Assembly (NCBI RefSeq): GCF_008630495.1
Contig: NZ_VWOJ01000001.1
Coordinates: forward strand, 930,001-994,000
Length of the DNA: 64,000 nucleotides
Source of the DNA: Alkalicaulis satelles
Lineage (GTDB): Bacteria; Pseudomonadota; Alphaproteobacteria; Caulobacterales; Maricaulaceae
Reading direction: 5' to 3'
Shown here: positions 51,789 through 62,727 of the stretch, piece after piece
Layout of the letters: each line of letters opens with the position of its first letter
Numbering within the stretch: position 1 is the stretch's first letter
Position numbers and translations under genes: made by a program
The notes under the pieces: model-generated
Told to the model about the DNA's origin: nothing
What the model saw: only the letters and a program-made list of their open reading frames with translations
The model's database searches: none

Positions 51789-51840
51789 GGCCGTTCTGGC
51801 TTCCCCGTTGAGCCACGCCCCCGGTTTGCGTGGTTAATTA

Positions 51841-51865
51841 TGGGATAACATGGGATAGCATGGGA
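51841..51865. promoter_or_regulatory. MraZ operator: three TGGGA direct repeats at 10-base spacing
   Basis: TGGGA occurs at 51841, 51851 and 51861, each separated by five bases, with a weaker TGGTT at 51831. This matches the TGGGN repeats with five-base spacers described for E. coli MraZ, here upstream of mraZ (read on the plus strand). Confidence 0.85.
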
Positions 51866-52017
51866 CACAATCCATAAACCTGTCCTGGAGACGGGTAATG
51901 CTGTTGCCCACAAGTCAAACCAGACAGGCGAATCCGCCCGATTCAAGAACAGAGAAAGAACAGGTTAACGCCTCCGGCGGAGGCCGGCCGGGCGTGGGGG
52001 TGATTTGCGGCGGCCTG

Positions 52018-52047
52018 CGACATATGGCACTATGAATACGACATATG
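52018..52047. promoter_or_regulatory. Paired CGACATATG direct repeats upstream of the Xre/RES module
   Basis: CGACATATG occurs at 52018-52026 and 52039-52047, 21 bases apart (two helical turns), ending 15 bases before the antitoxin ATG at 52063. This is the expected place for autoregulation by an Xre-type antitoxin. The role is inferred. Confidence 0.55.
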
Positions 52048-52062
52048 ACGGAGACAGGCCTC

Positions 52063-52548
52063 ATGGTCGCCGAATACGCCCTTCCCGAAGACGACATGGT
52101 GGCGCGCGCTGCGGCGCTGCTGGGCGGGCCGGATGTGCTGGACCGCGATGTGCGCACGCGCCTGGGCGCCCATGAGCTGTTGCGCGCCGGCCTGCCTGTG
52201 GCGGCGCTGGAGCGCGTCCTCAGCCTCACCGCGCGTGACGGCCCGGCCCGGCTGGACGAGGATGAGGTGCTGACCCGTGCGCTGGGCCTGTCCCGGCGCA
52301 CATATCAGCGCTGGAAGCTGCGCGACGGCCCGGTCAGCGCCGATGCCGGCAACCGCATCTGGATGCTCGCCAGCCTGATCGCCCAGGCCGAGGATGCTTT
52401 GGGTTCGCGCGCCGCGGCGCTTGAGTGGTTCGCCCGCCCGGCGCTGGCGCTGGACGGGCGCACGCCGCTCTCGCTGCTGGAAACACCCGCCGGGCAGGAA
52501 CTGGTCCGCCAGGCGCTGATCCGCATCGATCAGGGCGTCTATACGTGA
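52063..52548 (+). CDS. Xre/MbcA/ParS-type antitoxin
   Basis: This 161-residue antitoxin is of the Xre/MbcA/ParS (DUF2384-containing) type that neutralises RES toxins. A helix-turn-helix-like N-terminal half includes VARAAALLGGPDVLDRDVRTRL and LSRRTYQRWKLRDGPVS, and the C-terminal toxin-binding domain has NRIWMLASLIAQAEDALGSRAAALEWFARPALALDG followed by PLSLLETPAGQELVRQALIRIDQGVY, the diagnostic region. The ATG at 52063 has GGAGA upstream, while an earlier ATG at 52045 has none and overlaps the repeat. Its stop overlaps the toxin GTG. Confidence 0.88.
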   Translation: MVAEYALPEDDMVARAAALLGGPDVLDRDVRTRLGAHELLRAGLPVAALERVLSLTARDGPARLDEDEVLTRALGLSRRTYQRWKLRDGPVSADAGNRIWMLASLIAQAEDALGSRAAALEWFARPALALDGRTPLSLLETPAGQELVRQALIRIDQGVYT

Positions 52549-53051
52549 AGCGGCTGGCGCCGCTGATTGTTCCGGGTCTGGGCCTTCATGTCTGGCGTCT
52601 GGACAAGGCGGTGCACGCCCCGACCTGGCATAGCGGCGCAGGCAGCGCGCTGGCGGGCGGACGCTGGAACAGCACGGGCCGCCGGGTGATCTATGCCAGC
52701 CTTGATCCGGCCACCGCCATTCTGGAAGTCGCCGCCCACAAGACCTTCCCGGTGCTGGGCGCCCTGCCCCATACGCTCACCCGCGCCCGGCTGAAACCCG
52801 GCCTGTCGATCCGGGTCGCTGACGAAGCGTCATGGCCGGACCCGGACTGGCTGAAACCGGGCATTCCCGTCCCCGCCCGGCAGGCCTTCGGCGACCGTGT
52901 GCTGGCGGACCATCACGTCCTGATCGCGCCCAGCGCCGTCTCGCGCCATAGCTGGAACGCCGTCATAAGGGCGGGCGATCCGCAAGAGCTGTTCGAAGAC
53001 ATCGCCCAGGAAGCGTTCAGCCCCGATCGGCGCCTGAGCGGTCAGACATAA
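52545..53051 (+). CDS. RES-domain toxin
   Basis: This 168-residue RES toxin belongs to a family that depletes cellular NAD+ in known cases. GLHVWRLDKA (RES arginine), GGRWNSTGRRVIYASLDPATAILEVAAH (the conserved Glu) and the late HHVLIAPSAVSRHSWN (Ser region) give the name and are all present. The start is GTG at 52545 inside the antitoxin stop (GTGA), a common toxin arrangement that limits its synthesis. A longer frame to 52425 is rejected. It ends only seven bases before the 3' end of the convergent RNase P RNA gene. Confidence 0.9.
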   Translation: MKRLAPLIVPGLGLHVWRLDKAVHAPTWHSGAGSALAGGRWNSTGRRVIYASLDPATAILEVAAHKTFPVLGALPHTLTRARLKPGLSIRVADEASWPDPDWLKPGIPVPARQAFGDRVLADHHVLIAPSAVSRHSWNAVIRAGDPQELFEDIAQEAFSPDRRLSGQT

Positions 53052-53057
53052 GACAAG

Positions 53058-53470
53058 CGTGCCGGGCGGCCTGTAAGCCGGGTTCTGTGCCGCTGTTTCC
53101 GGGACGGAAACAGCGCGGCGGCCATTCCTCTGGGACGGCGCTTGCGCGACGCCTCATGCGACCCACCCGGACGGCAGCGCGGAGGCGCGCCTGCTGCAGC
53201 CGGAGCTGCAGCGTCCGTCCCTATTCGGTCTTGCTCCAGGCGGGGCTTGCCGTGCCCCCTTCCTTGCGGTCGGGGCGGTGGGCTCTTACCCCACCGTTTC
53301 ACCCTTGCCGGACGCGGCGAGCCGGGTCTGGCGGTCTGATTTCTGCGGCGCTGTCCCTGAACCGGTCGCCCGGCCCGCCGGGATTTCCCCGGCGCCTTGC
53401 CTCCATGGAGCCCGGACTTTCCTCTCCTGCGGCCTTTCGGCGCTTGCAGGAGCGGCCGCCCGGCCGCCCG
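53058..53470 (-). ncRNA. rnpB: RNase P RNA (class A)
   Basis: The minus strand carries the catalytic RNA of RNase P, which trims the 5' ends of tRNA precursors. Near its 5' end is GAGGAAAGTCCGGGCTCC (complement of about 53406-53423), and near its 3' end AGAACCCGGCTTACAGGCCG (complement of about 53070-53089), both universal signatures. The ends pair: GGCCGCCCGGC near 53454-53464 on the plus strand matches GCCGGGCGGCC at 53061-53071, forming helix P1. Length of about 410 bases fits. Exact ends are estimated to within about ten bases. It lies downstream of ampD on the same strand. Confidence 0.95.
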
Positions 53471-53505
53471 ACACCGCTCTTAAGTCGGGGTTTGCGCCCG
53501 CCGCG

Positions 53506-54186
53506 TCAAGCGCTGAGCGCCTGCACCGCCGCGATGAGGCCCAGCGTCTCATCATCCAGGCGCCCGTCCACGCGCGCCGGCCGGAAGCGGCGCTGGAAGG
53601 CCGTGACCACATCTGCAAGCGCATTATCGGCTGCCGGATAGCCGATGGCGGCCAGCGCAGCGGGTGCGGCGTCCGCGCTGAGGCCCGCCACCGGCGCCTC
53701 CGGCCACAGCCCGATCCCGGCCTCAGCCAGCGTGCGCCAGGGAAATTTCTCGCCCGGATCGGCCTTGCGCGCCGGCGCCATGTCGCTATGGCCGATCACA
53801 TCACGCGCAGCGATGGCGTGGCGGGCCAGGATGTCCCGGCACAGCGCGGTCACCGCCTTGATCTGGGCGTCAGCAAAGTCCGGCAGGTCGAAATCATGGC
53901 CGCCATTGACGATCTCGATCCCGATGGAGGCCGAGTTCACATCCCGGCAGCCGCGCCAGGCGCCCGCCCCGGCGTGCCAGGCGCGCTTGTCCTCACTCAC
54001 CAGGGCGAAGACGCGCCCGTCCTCCTCCACCAGATAATGGCTGCTGACCTTGGCTTGCGGATCGCGCAGCCGCTCCAGCGCCGCCGCGCCCGTCTCCATG
54101 CCGGTATAGTGCAGCACCAGGATCGAGACCGGCGCGGGCCGGTCATTGAAATTGGGCGAGGGCGCATGAATGACCGAAGGGCTCAT
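53506..54186 (-). CDS. AmpD-like N-acetylmuramoyl-L-alanine amidase
   Basis: This 226-residue zinc amidase cleaves the bond between MurNAc and L-alanine, in muropeptide recycling if cytoplasmic. Zinc ligands and catalytic residues are in SILVLHYTGMETG, KRAWHAGAGAWRG, SIGIEIVNGGHDF and VIGHSDMAPARKADPGEKFPW. A C-terminal peptidoglycan-binding-like domain (AAIGYPAADNALADVVTAFQRRFRPARVDG) follows from about residue 175. There is no signal peptide, which favours the AmpD recycling role. It overlaps the EamA gene by four bases and its stop is about 36 bases before rnpB. Confidence 0.9.
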   Translation of the reverse strand: MSPSVIHAPSPNFNDRPAPVSILVLHYTGMETGAAALERLRDPQAKVSSHYLVEEDGRVFALVSEDKRAWHAGAGAWRGCRDVNSASIGIEIVNGGHDFDLPDFADAQIKAVTALCRDILARHAIAARDVIGHSDMAPARKADPGEKFPWRTLAEAGIGLWPEAPVAGLSADAAPAALAAIGYPAADNALADVVTAFQRRFRPARVDGRLDDETLGLIAAVQALSA

Positions 54187-55094
54187 CGCGGCTTCCTCAA
54201 CACGGTCTCCACCGGCGCCTGCCGGGAGCGGCGCGCGGCCACAATGCCCACGCCCGCCAGCGCCAGCATGCCGCCGGCAATCAGCTGCCAGGTGATCTCG
54301 TCGCCCAGCAGCGCCACCCCGCTGATCACCCCGATCAGGGGCGCCATCAGGGTCAGGGGCGCGATCAGCGAGGCGTCATAGCGGCGCAGAAGCCAGTAAA
54401 AAGCGCCATGGCCGAACACATTGACCAGCACCACGGTGAAGACCAGCGTGGCGAAGAACGGCCAGCCCCCGGCCAGGACGGCGCTGATCTGGTCACGCTC
54501 CATCACAAACGACAACAATGCCAGCGGCGGAAACGAGATCAGCCCGATCCAGGCCTGCAGCTTGAGGGCGGGCGCGGGCGTGCGCTTGATGAAAATGGCG
54601 CCCGCCGCCGCCGCCAGCGCCGCCCCCACCCCGGCCCACAGGCCAATGGTGAACGAGAACTCGGCCGGCTTGAACACCACCAGCGCCGCGCCGGCGAACG
54701 CGATCGCCATGCCGCTGGCGCGCACCCAGCCCACCCGCTCGGCCAGGAAGATCACCGACAATATGGTGGTGAAGGGCACCGAGAGCTGGACCACGATGGC
54801 GATGGCCGAAGGCGTGGCGTAGCGCAGGCCGATGAACAACAGCGCAAACTGGATGGCGCCCATGGTCAGGGCTGCGCCGATCACCGGTCCGAAGGGCCGT
54901 GGCACAGGCAAGAGCCAGGGCGCCAGGATCGCATAAAGCAGGGCGAAGCGCAGGAAGGCGAAGAACACCGGCGGGGCGCCCTCAAACCCCTCCACAATCA
55001 CCGGCGTGCCCGAAACGGACCATTTCGCCACGACGAAATTCACGCCCCAGATCAGGCAGATGAGAAACAAAAGGGCGAAATGGCGCAGGCTCAT
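54183..55094 (-). CDS. EamA/DMT-family transporter
   Basis: This 303-residue membrane protein has ten predicted helices in two homologous EamA halves, the drug/metabolite transporter architecture. The first helix ALLFLICLIWGVNFVVAKW and the VAPLTLMAPLIGVISGVALLGDE-type segment near residue 255 are typical. Substrates in this family are very varied (amino acids, nucleobases, exported metabolites) and cannot be told here. The stop overlaps the ampD start by four bases, but a functional link need not follow. It ends about 90 bases after the mlaA stop. Confidence 0.88.
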   Translation of the reverse strand: MSLRHFALLFLICLIWGVNFVVAKWSVSGTPVIVEGFEGAPPVFFAFLRFALLYAILAPWLLPVPRPFGPVIGAALTMGAIQFALLFIGLRYATPSAIAIVVQLSVPFTTILSVIFLAERVGWVRASGMAIAFAGAALVVFKPAEFSFTIGLWAGVGAALAAAAGAIFIKRTPAPALKLQAWIGLISFPPLALLSFVMERDQISAVLAGGWPFFATLVFTVVLVNVFGHGAFYWLLRRYDASLIAPLTLMAPLIGVISGVALLGDEITWQLIAGGMLALAGVGIVAARRSRQAPVETVLRKPR

Positions 55095-55187
55095 GGATGC
55101 AAGGCTCTAACGAAGCCGCACCCGCGCTTCAAGCGCGCCGTCCGGCGCTCCCGCTATCGTGATGGCGCCCCGGCGCAGACCGGATGA

Positions 55188-55886
55188 TCACTCGCGCGGC
55201 GCGGTGATGAAGGCGCGCCGCTCGGCCCGCCAGGCCTCGCGCAGGGTGATGTAGATGTCAGCCTGGTCTTCGCCGCCGGGCGCATCGTCCAGCCGGGCGA
55301 GCGTGTCTTCCAGCTCCAGCCGGATCTCGCCCACGCGCAAGGCCCGCTCGGTCCAGCGCACGCCATCACCAGGCCAGTCCTCGCTCCAGTTGAGCGGATA
55401 GGGATAGCGGTCGGCGAAGCGCCCGGCCGAATCGCGCACGCTGGACGGTCCGATAAAGGGCAGCACGATATACGGCCCCTCGCCTGCGCCCCACACCGCC
55501 AGGGTCTGGCCGAAATCGGCTTCATGGCGGGGCACGCCCTCACGGCCGGCCACATCGAACAGCCCGCCAACCCCCACCGTGGTGTTGGCCGCAAAGCGGA
55601 AGGCGGCGTCCGCCGCCGGTCCGGGCTGGCCCTGCAGGACCAGATTGGCGAACACCACCGGCTCCCTGAGATTGCGCAGCACATTGCCGATCCCGGTGCG
55701 GGCCAGCTGCGGGGTGTATTGCCCGTAAGCGCGCGCCGCCGGGCCCACCACGGCGCGGTCAGCGGCCAGATTGAAGCCCAGCGTGGCCCGGTTCACAGGC
55801 TCGAACGGATCATTGGCGCGATCGGGCGCGCTGGCGCACCCGGCCAGGGCCAGAGCGGCGGCGGATATCAGGACGGGCCAGCGCAT
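55188..55886 (-). CDS. mlaA: Outer-membrane lipid asymmetry lipoprotein MlaA (VacJ)
   Basis: MlaA (232 residues) removes phospholipids from the outer leaflet of the outer membrane and hands them to the Mla pathway. A lipoprotein signal (MRWPVLISAAALALAGCAS, lipobox LAGC) precedes the body, which has NDPFEPVNRATLGFNLAADR, NVLRNLREPVVFANLVLQG and DFGQTLAVWGAGEGPYIVLPFIGPSSVRD, all diagnostic. The ATG at 55886 follows AAGGAGA. The longer frame to 56078 is rejected. Other Mla genes are not in the window. Confidence 0.95.
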   Translation of the reverse strand: MRWPVLISAAALALAGCASAPDRANDPFEPVNRATLGFNLAADRAVVGPAARAYGQYTPQLARTGIGNVLRNLREPVVFANLVLQGQPGPAADAAFRFAANTTVGVGGLFDVAGREGVPRHEADFGQTLAVWGAGEGPYIVLPFIGPSSVRDSAGRFADRYPYPLNWSEDWPGDGVRWTERALRVGEIRLELEDTLARLDDAPGGEDQADIYITLREAWRAERRAFITAPRE

Positions 55887-56013
55887 GAGGTCTCCTTGGC
55901 GTGCTGCTGGAGCGGAAACTGGCGCGCCGGGGCGCTGCGTCAAGCCGCCGCAGGGCGCAGGCGCAGTCCGGCCTGCAGCGCATCCCGGCCATTGAATCCG
56001 GGCAGATAATCGC

Positions 56014-56029
56014 ATAAAGATATCTTTAT
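56014..56029. promoter_or_regulatory. Perfect 16-base palindrome upstream of metF
   Basis: ATAAAGATATCTTTAT is a perfect palindrome in an AT-rich patch 47 bases before the metF start. ArsR-type SahR regulators of methionine-cycle genes bind sites of this kind in proteobacteria, which fits the metF-metH operon. The factor is not encoded here and the assignment is from memory of that family. Confidence 0.6.
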
Positions 56030-56076
56030 ATCGTTGCGCTAATTTGAGCGCCGAAGGGGATTTGAAGGACAAGGCC

Positions 56077-56967
56077 ATGTCAGCTCATGCAACGCTCCGG
56101 CCCGGCGCGCCGCATGTCTCGTTCGAATTCTTCCCGCCCAAGAACGAGGCGATGGAGGCGCGGTTGTGGGACTCCATCAACCGGCTCCAGCCGCTGGGTC
56201 CGGCCTTTGTCTCGGTGACCTATGGCGCAGGCGGCTCCACGCGCGAGCGCACCCACCGCACGGTCAAGCGCATCGTGGAGGAGACCGACCTGCTGCCGGC
56301 CGCCCACCTGACCTGCGTCAGCGCCACCCGGGCCGAGATTGATGATGTCATCCGCAGCTATTGGGATGCGGGCGTGCGCCATATCGTATCCCTGCGCGGC
56401 GACCCGCCCGAGGGCATTGGCGAGCGCTATATCCCGCATCCGGGCGGCTATGAGAATGCGGCGGACCTGAGCGCAGGGATCCGCGCCATCGCCGATTTCG
56501 AGATTTCGGTGGGCTGCTATCCCGAAAAACACCCTGAAAGCGCCAGCCTTCAGGCCGATATCGATCATCTCAAGCGCAAGATCGATAATGGCGCGACGCG
56601 TGCGATCAGCCAGTTCTTCTTCGATGCCGATGTGTTCCTGCGCTATCTGGAGACGGTGCGCGCGGCGGGGATCACCATTCCCATCGTGCCGGGCATCATG
56701 CTGCAGCCCAATTTCAAGGGCCTCAAGCGCATGGCCAAGCTGTGCGGCGCCTCCATCCCCGAACGCCTGGAAACGGTGTTCGACGGCATGGACGAAGACG
56801 AAAAGACCCGCGAGCTGATCACCGCCCATATCGCAGCTGATCTGTGCGATGCGCTGAAAGCGGGCGGTGTCGACCAGTTCCATTTCTACACGCTCAACCG
56901 CGCCGAGCTGGCGCTGGCGGCGTGCGCGCTGCTGGGCGTGAAACCCGAACCGGCGGAGGCGGCCTGA
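56077..56967 (+). CDS. metF: 5,10-methylenetetrahydrofolate reductase
   Basis: MetF (296 residues) reduces methylene-THF to methyl-THF using a flavin, supplying the methyl donor for methionine synthase. HVSFEFFPPKNEAMEARLW at the start, FVSVTYGAGGSTRERTHRTV, HLTCVSATRAEIDD, IVSLRGDPPEG and AISQFFFDADVF are diagnostic. The ATG at 56077 follows GAAGGA; the upstream TTG at 56044 is not needed. It is first of the methionine block, with metH1 three bases after its stop. The palindrome upstream suggests control with the methionine cycle. Confidence 0.97.
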   Translation: MSAHATLRPGAPHVSFEFFPPKNEAMEARLWDSINRLQPLGPAFVSVTYGAGGSTRERTHRTVKRIVEETDLLPAAHLTCVSATRAEIDDVIRSYWDAGVRHIVSLRGDPPEGIGERYIPHPGGYENAADLSAGIRAIADFEISVGCYPEKHPESASLQADIDHLKRKIDNGATRAISQFFFDADVFLRYLETVRAAGITIPIVPGIMLQPNFKGLKRMAKLCGASIPERLETVFDGMDEDEKTRELITAHIAADLCDALKAGGVDQFHFYTLNRAELALAACALLGVKPEPAEAA

Positions 56968-56970
56968 ACC

Positions 56971-58032
56971 ATGACCCGAACGGACCGCATCAAGGCGCTC
57001 GAAGCGCTGGGCCAGGAGCGTATTCTGGTGCTGGACGGCGCCATGGGCACCATGATCCAGCGCCTGAAACTCACCGAAGACGATTACCGGGGCGCGCGCT
57101 TCGCCGACTGGAAAAGCCCCGTCCAGGGCAATAACGATCTGCTCAATCTGAGCCAGCCCGGCGCCATCCGCGACATCCATGCGGCCTATTTCGCCGCCGG
57201 TTCGGACATGGTGGAGACCAATACGTTTTCGGCCACGCAGATCGCCCAGGCCGATTACCACATGGAGGACATCGCCGCCGAGATCGCCGCCGAGGGCGCG
57301 CGCCTGGCGCGTGAGGCCGCTGACGCCGCCGAGGCGGAGACGGGCCAGCCCAAGGCCGTGCTGGGCGCCATCGGACCGACCAACCGCACGCTCTCGCTGT
57401 CGCCTGATGTGGAGGATCCGGGGTTTCGCGCCGTGACCTTCGACCAGGTGCGCGACACCTATGCCGAGCAGGCCAGGGCCATGGCGCCGTTCGTGGACTT
57501 CTTCCTGATCGAGACGATTTTCGACACCCTCAACGCCAAGGCCGCGATCAAGGCGCTATTGGATCTGCGCGCCGAAGGCGGCGTGGACGCCGATATCCCG
57601 ATCATGCTGTCGGGCACCATCACCGACGCGTCGGGCCGCACCCTGTCGGGCCAGACCACCGAAGCCTTCTATAACTCGGTGCGCCACGCCCGGCCCTGGG
57701 CGGTGGGGCTCAATTGCGCGCTGGGCGCCGAACAGCTGCGCCCCTATGTGGCCGAGATGAGCCGCATCGCCGAGACCCGCGTGATCGCCTATCCCAATGC
57801 CGGCCTGCCCAATGCCTTCGGCGAGTATGACGAGACGCCCGAAGAGACCGCCGGCTTCATCGGCGACTGGGCGCAATCGGGCCTGTTGAACATTGTCGGC
57901 GGCTGCTGCGGCACCACGCCGGACCATATCACCCGCATCGCCAAAGCCGCCTTCGCCGGGCGCCCCCGCGAGATCGCCAAACGCCCCCCGGCCATGCGCC
58001 TGTCGGGCCTTGAACCGTTTGAGCTGGCATGA
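56971..58032 (+). CDS. metH: Methionine synthase, homocysteine-binding half (MetH1)
   Basis: This 353-residue protein is the homocysteine S-methyltransferase domain of cobalamin-dependent methionine synthase encoded as a separate gene. It binds homocysteine through zinc: the cysteines are C249 (GLNCALG) and C312-C313 ([10 protein letters not shown]). [39 protein letters not shown] and [15 protein letters not shown] are MetH N-domain signatures. The other domains are on the gene at 59052. Split MetH is known in several alphaproteobacteria, but here a two-gene insertion lies between the halves. Confidence 0.95.
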   Translation: MTRTDRIKALEALGQERILVLDGAMGTMIQRLKLTEDDYRGARFADWKSPVQGNNDLLNLSQPGAIRDIHAAYFAAGSDMVETNTFSATQIAQADYHMEDIAAEIAAEGARLAREAADAAEAETGQPKAVLGAIGPTNRTLSLSPDVEDPGFRAVTFDQVRDTYAEQARAMAPFVDFFLIETIFDTLNAKAAIKALLDLRAEGGVDADIPIMLSGTITDASGRTLSGQTTEAFYNSVRHARPWAVGLNCALGAEQLRPYVAEMSRIAETRVIAYPNAGLPNAFGEYDETPEETAGFIGDWAQSGLLNIVGGCCGTTPDHITRIAKAAFAGRPREIAKRPPAMRLSGLEPFELA

Positions 58033-58040
58033 CGGGCTAT

Positions 58041-58075
58041 AACCCCCCTATACCCCCCTTTACCCCTTATAGGGG
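58041..58075. promoter_or_regulatory. Three 10-base C-rich direct repeats before the inserted TA module
   Basis: AACCCCCCTA, TACCCCCCTT and TACCCCTTAT follow each other at 10-base period from 58041, ending in AGGGG that makes a short inverted repeat (CCCCTTATAGGGG). It directly precedes the antitoxin-like gene. A related motif in inverse orientation (GGGGGGCATAAGGGGG) lies inside that gene at 58256-58271. This looks like an operator array; it is inferred. Confidence 0.5.
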
Positions 58076-58111
58076 CAGTGCTAGTTTGGCGTCATCCAGA
58101 AGGAGGACGTC

Positions 58112-58594
58112 ATGAACATGCACAGCACACCCCATGCATCCGCCCAGGTCAAAGTGGCGGACTGGTCGCTATGGCTCAAGCACATCTCCGGAGACCCGGC
58201 CCTGACCAAACGGCTCGCAAGCCTCAAGGCAGGTGAAACCGTCACGCTCACCGTAGGGGGGCATAAGGGGGTATGGGAGAAGAAGGCGGACGGTAAGGAC
58301 GGACGCCCCACCGGGGGCCTCAAACCCCTTGATGACGACACGCGCAAGGCCTGGTTCGGCCTCTACAAGACCCGCCGCGGCGCGCTGGTGGACATCGCCC
58401 TGGCGCCTTCCGAAGGCAGCCCGGCCCGCCGCAGCGCAAGGCCCCAGGCCCGCGCAGATGTCTTGGAAGCCGCCTCGCCCGCCGATAAGGAAGCCGCTTG
58501 GGCCGCTTTCACCGCCCTTCGTCAGGCAGGCTGGCGGTTTGACTCCCGGCCCTCCGGGCGCGACGCGCTGCACGAGCGGGGGCCGCGCGGATGA
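58112..58594 (+). CDS. Probable antitoxin partner of a PIN-domain toxin
   Basis: This 160-residue protein precedes and overlaps a PIN-domain gene (ATGA overlap), the typical antitoxin position. Its sequence has an N-terminal polar domain (VADWSLWLKHISGDPALTKRL, LKAGETVTLTVGGHKGVWEK) and a basic C-terminal part (ARRSARPQARADVLEAAS, then a Trp-containing helix). I do not see a standard VapB ribbon-helix-helix or AbrB domain, so it may be a less common antitoxin type; the 'TLTVGGHKGVWEK' stretch resembles a beta-barrel. AAGGAGG lies before the ATG. Three 10-base repeats precede the gene. Confidence 0.6.
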   Translation: MNMHSTPHASAQVKVADWSLWLKHISGDPALTKRLASLKAGETVTLTVGGHKGVWEKKADGKDGRPTGGLKPLDDDTRKAWFGLYKTRRGALVDIALAPSEGSPARRSARPQARADVLEAASPADKEAAWAAFTALRQAGWRFDSRPSGRDALHERGPRG

Positions 58595-59051
58595 TCACGC
58601 TGGACACCAATCTCTATCTCTACTCCGTGGACGAGGCCGAGCCGGTAAAGGGCGCCATCTGCGCCGAACTCGTCAACCGCGCCCAGAGCGCGGGCGCGCC
58701 CATCGCCCTGCAGGTGTGCGGCGAGTTCTATGTCAACGCCGTGCGCCATAGCGGGCGCACGCCCTGGGAAGCGGCCCAGGCTGCGCGCAACCTGCTCAGC
58801 TCTCATTCCAGCTTCCGCGCCAGCCGCACTGCGGTGGAGCGGGCGTTGGCCGAGGCCGCCGCTGGGCGGTTCGGCTATTGGGATGCGCTCCTGCTCGCCT
58901 CTGCCGGCGAAGCGGGATGCGAAGCCCTGCTCACTGAGGACATGGCCGATGGCGCCCGGCTGGGCGGGGTTGAGGTTATCCATGTGTTTGATGACGGAAA
59001 GCTCTCGTCCCGCGCCGAAGCCGCGCTCACCCAACTGGAGTCCCGCGCCTG

Positions 59052-59052
<1 letters not shown>
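58591..59052 (+). CDS. PIN-domain ribonuclease, VapC-like toxin
   Basis: This 153-residue PIN-domain protein should be a metal-dependent ribonuclease. The acidic active-site residues are in [14 protein letters not shown] (first Asp), CGEFYVNAV (Glu), [12 protein letters not shown] (Asp) and [12 protein letters not shown] (last acidic pair), the full PIN set. Its ATG lies inside the stop of the upstream protein, and its stop overlaps the ATG of the downstream metH half. The pair therefore sits seamlessly between the two methionine synthase genes. Confidence 0.88.
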
Positions 59053-61730
<2,678 letters not shown>

Positions 61731-61895
61731 GCGCGCCCTTCCCCCCTCATCACCCATCACGTCACAGACTTGACGCCGGGCCTTTCCTGAAGCGCTCCGC
61801 GGCATAGTTGTTCTGATCACGGCGCGGCTTCGTTCCAGAGCCGTGGCGGAACAATAATGACAGGAGGAAGGCTCCGCCTGGCGGAGCGGCGTGGA

Positions 61896-62708
61896 ATGGC
61901 AGACGACGAACTTACCTTCGATCCCGAGACCTATAAGAAAGCTGTTTCGCTCTATAAAACAAAGTCTGACCGGTTGGCCCACACGGCCATCCGGGCGCTG
62001 GTGGACGAGACATTATTGCGCCTGTCCGAACGGGCCCGGGACACCCGCCTGGCCCGGTCGTCTGATATTCGCCCCGAGCTCCTGGACCAGTTCTGCGTCC
62101 TGATCACGCAAGACGAGCCTGATGCGCTGCTCGCCTTCATCGGCGGCCAAAGACGGGCCGGCCTGACGCGTAGCGGCGTGTATCAGGGATATATCGCCGC
62201 GGCGGCGCAATGGCTGGGGCGGCAATGGCAGGAAGACACGCTCTCCAGCCTGCAGGTGGCCAAGGCCAGCGGTCATCTTTACGCCCTGATGCGCGCCCTG
62301 CGCGCTGAACGGCCTGTCCATCCCGTCAGCGCGCGCAGGTCCGCGTTCTTTGCAACCGTTCCCGGTGAAGACCACGCGGTGGGGGTGACCCTGGCGGCCG
62401 AGATTTTCCGCGAGGCGGGATGGAGCATTGATCTGCTCACCGGCGCCGGACACCAGGCGATCCTGGACCGCATCACCCGCACCCGGCCCTATCTGATCGG
62501 ACTGTCGCTCAGCTCGGACAGGTCCTTGGCCGCGCTGGTCAGGCTTGTGGTGTCCATACGCCTTGTCTCGCCACAGGCGGTGATCGGGGCCGCCCCGCCC
62601 CTGACCCTTGAGGACCGCAGCCTTATGGAAATGGCCGATATTGATCTGGTGTTCCGCGACGCCCGCACGGCGCTGAGCGATCTCGAAGCCCTCGCCGCGC
62701 AGGGCTGA
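61896..62708 (+). CDS. Cobalamin-binding regulator-like protein (AerR/PpaA-like)
   Basis: This 270-residue protein has a helical domain (LLRLSERARDTRLA to about residue 135) with LGRQWQEDTLSSLQVAKASG, the cap-like region of B12 sensors, then a Rossmann-like cobalamin domain with EDHAVG (ExHxxG, His160) and RTRPYLIGLSLSSDRSLAALV. This fits AerR/PpaA-type regulators of light or redox gene control and, more loosely, CarH photoreceptors. The conserved His would bind cobalamin. No DNA-binding domain is evident, so it may act as an antirepressor. The ATG at 61896 is preferred to 61857; a hairpin (GCTCCGC/GCGGAGC) lies between them. It follows metH by 165 bases. Confidence 0.72.
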   Translation: MADDELTFDPETYKKAVSLYKTKSDRLAHTAIRALVDETLLRLSERARDTRLARSSDIRPELLDQFCVLITQDEPDALLAFIGGQRRAGLTRSGVYQGYIAAAAQWLGRQWQEDTLSSLQVAKASGHLYALMRALRAERPVHPVSARRSAFFATVPGEDHAVGVTLAAEIFREAGWSIDLLTGAGHQAILDRITRTRPYLIGLSLSSDRSLAALVRLVVSIRLVSPQAVIGAAPPLTLEDRSLMEMADIDLVFRDARTALSDLEALAAQG

Positions 62709-62727
62709 GCCCCGCCGGGGGCCGCCC

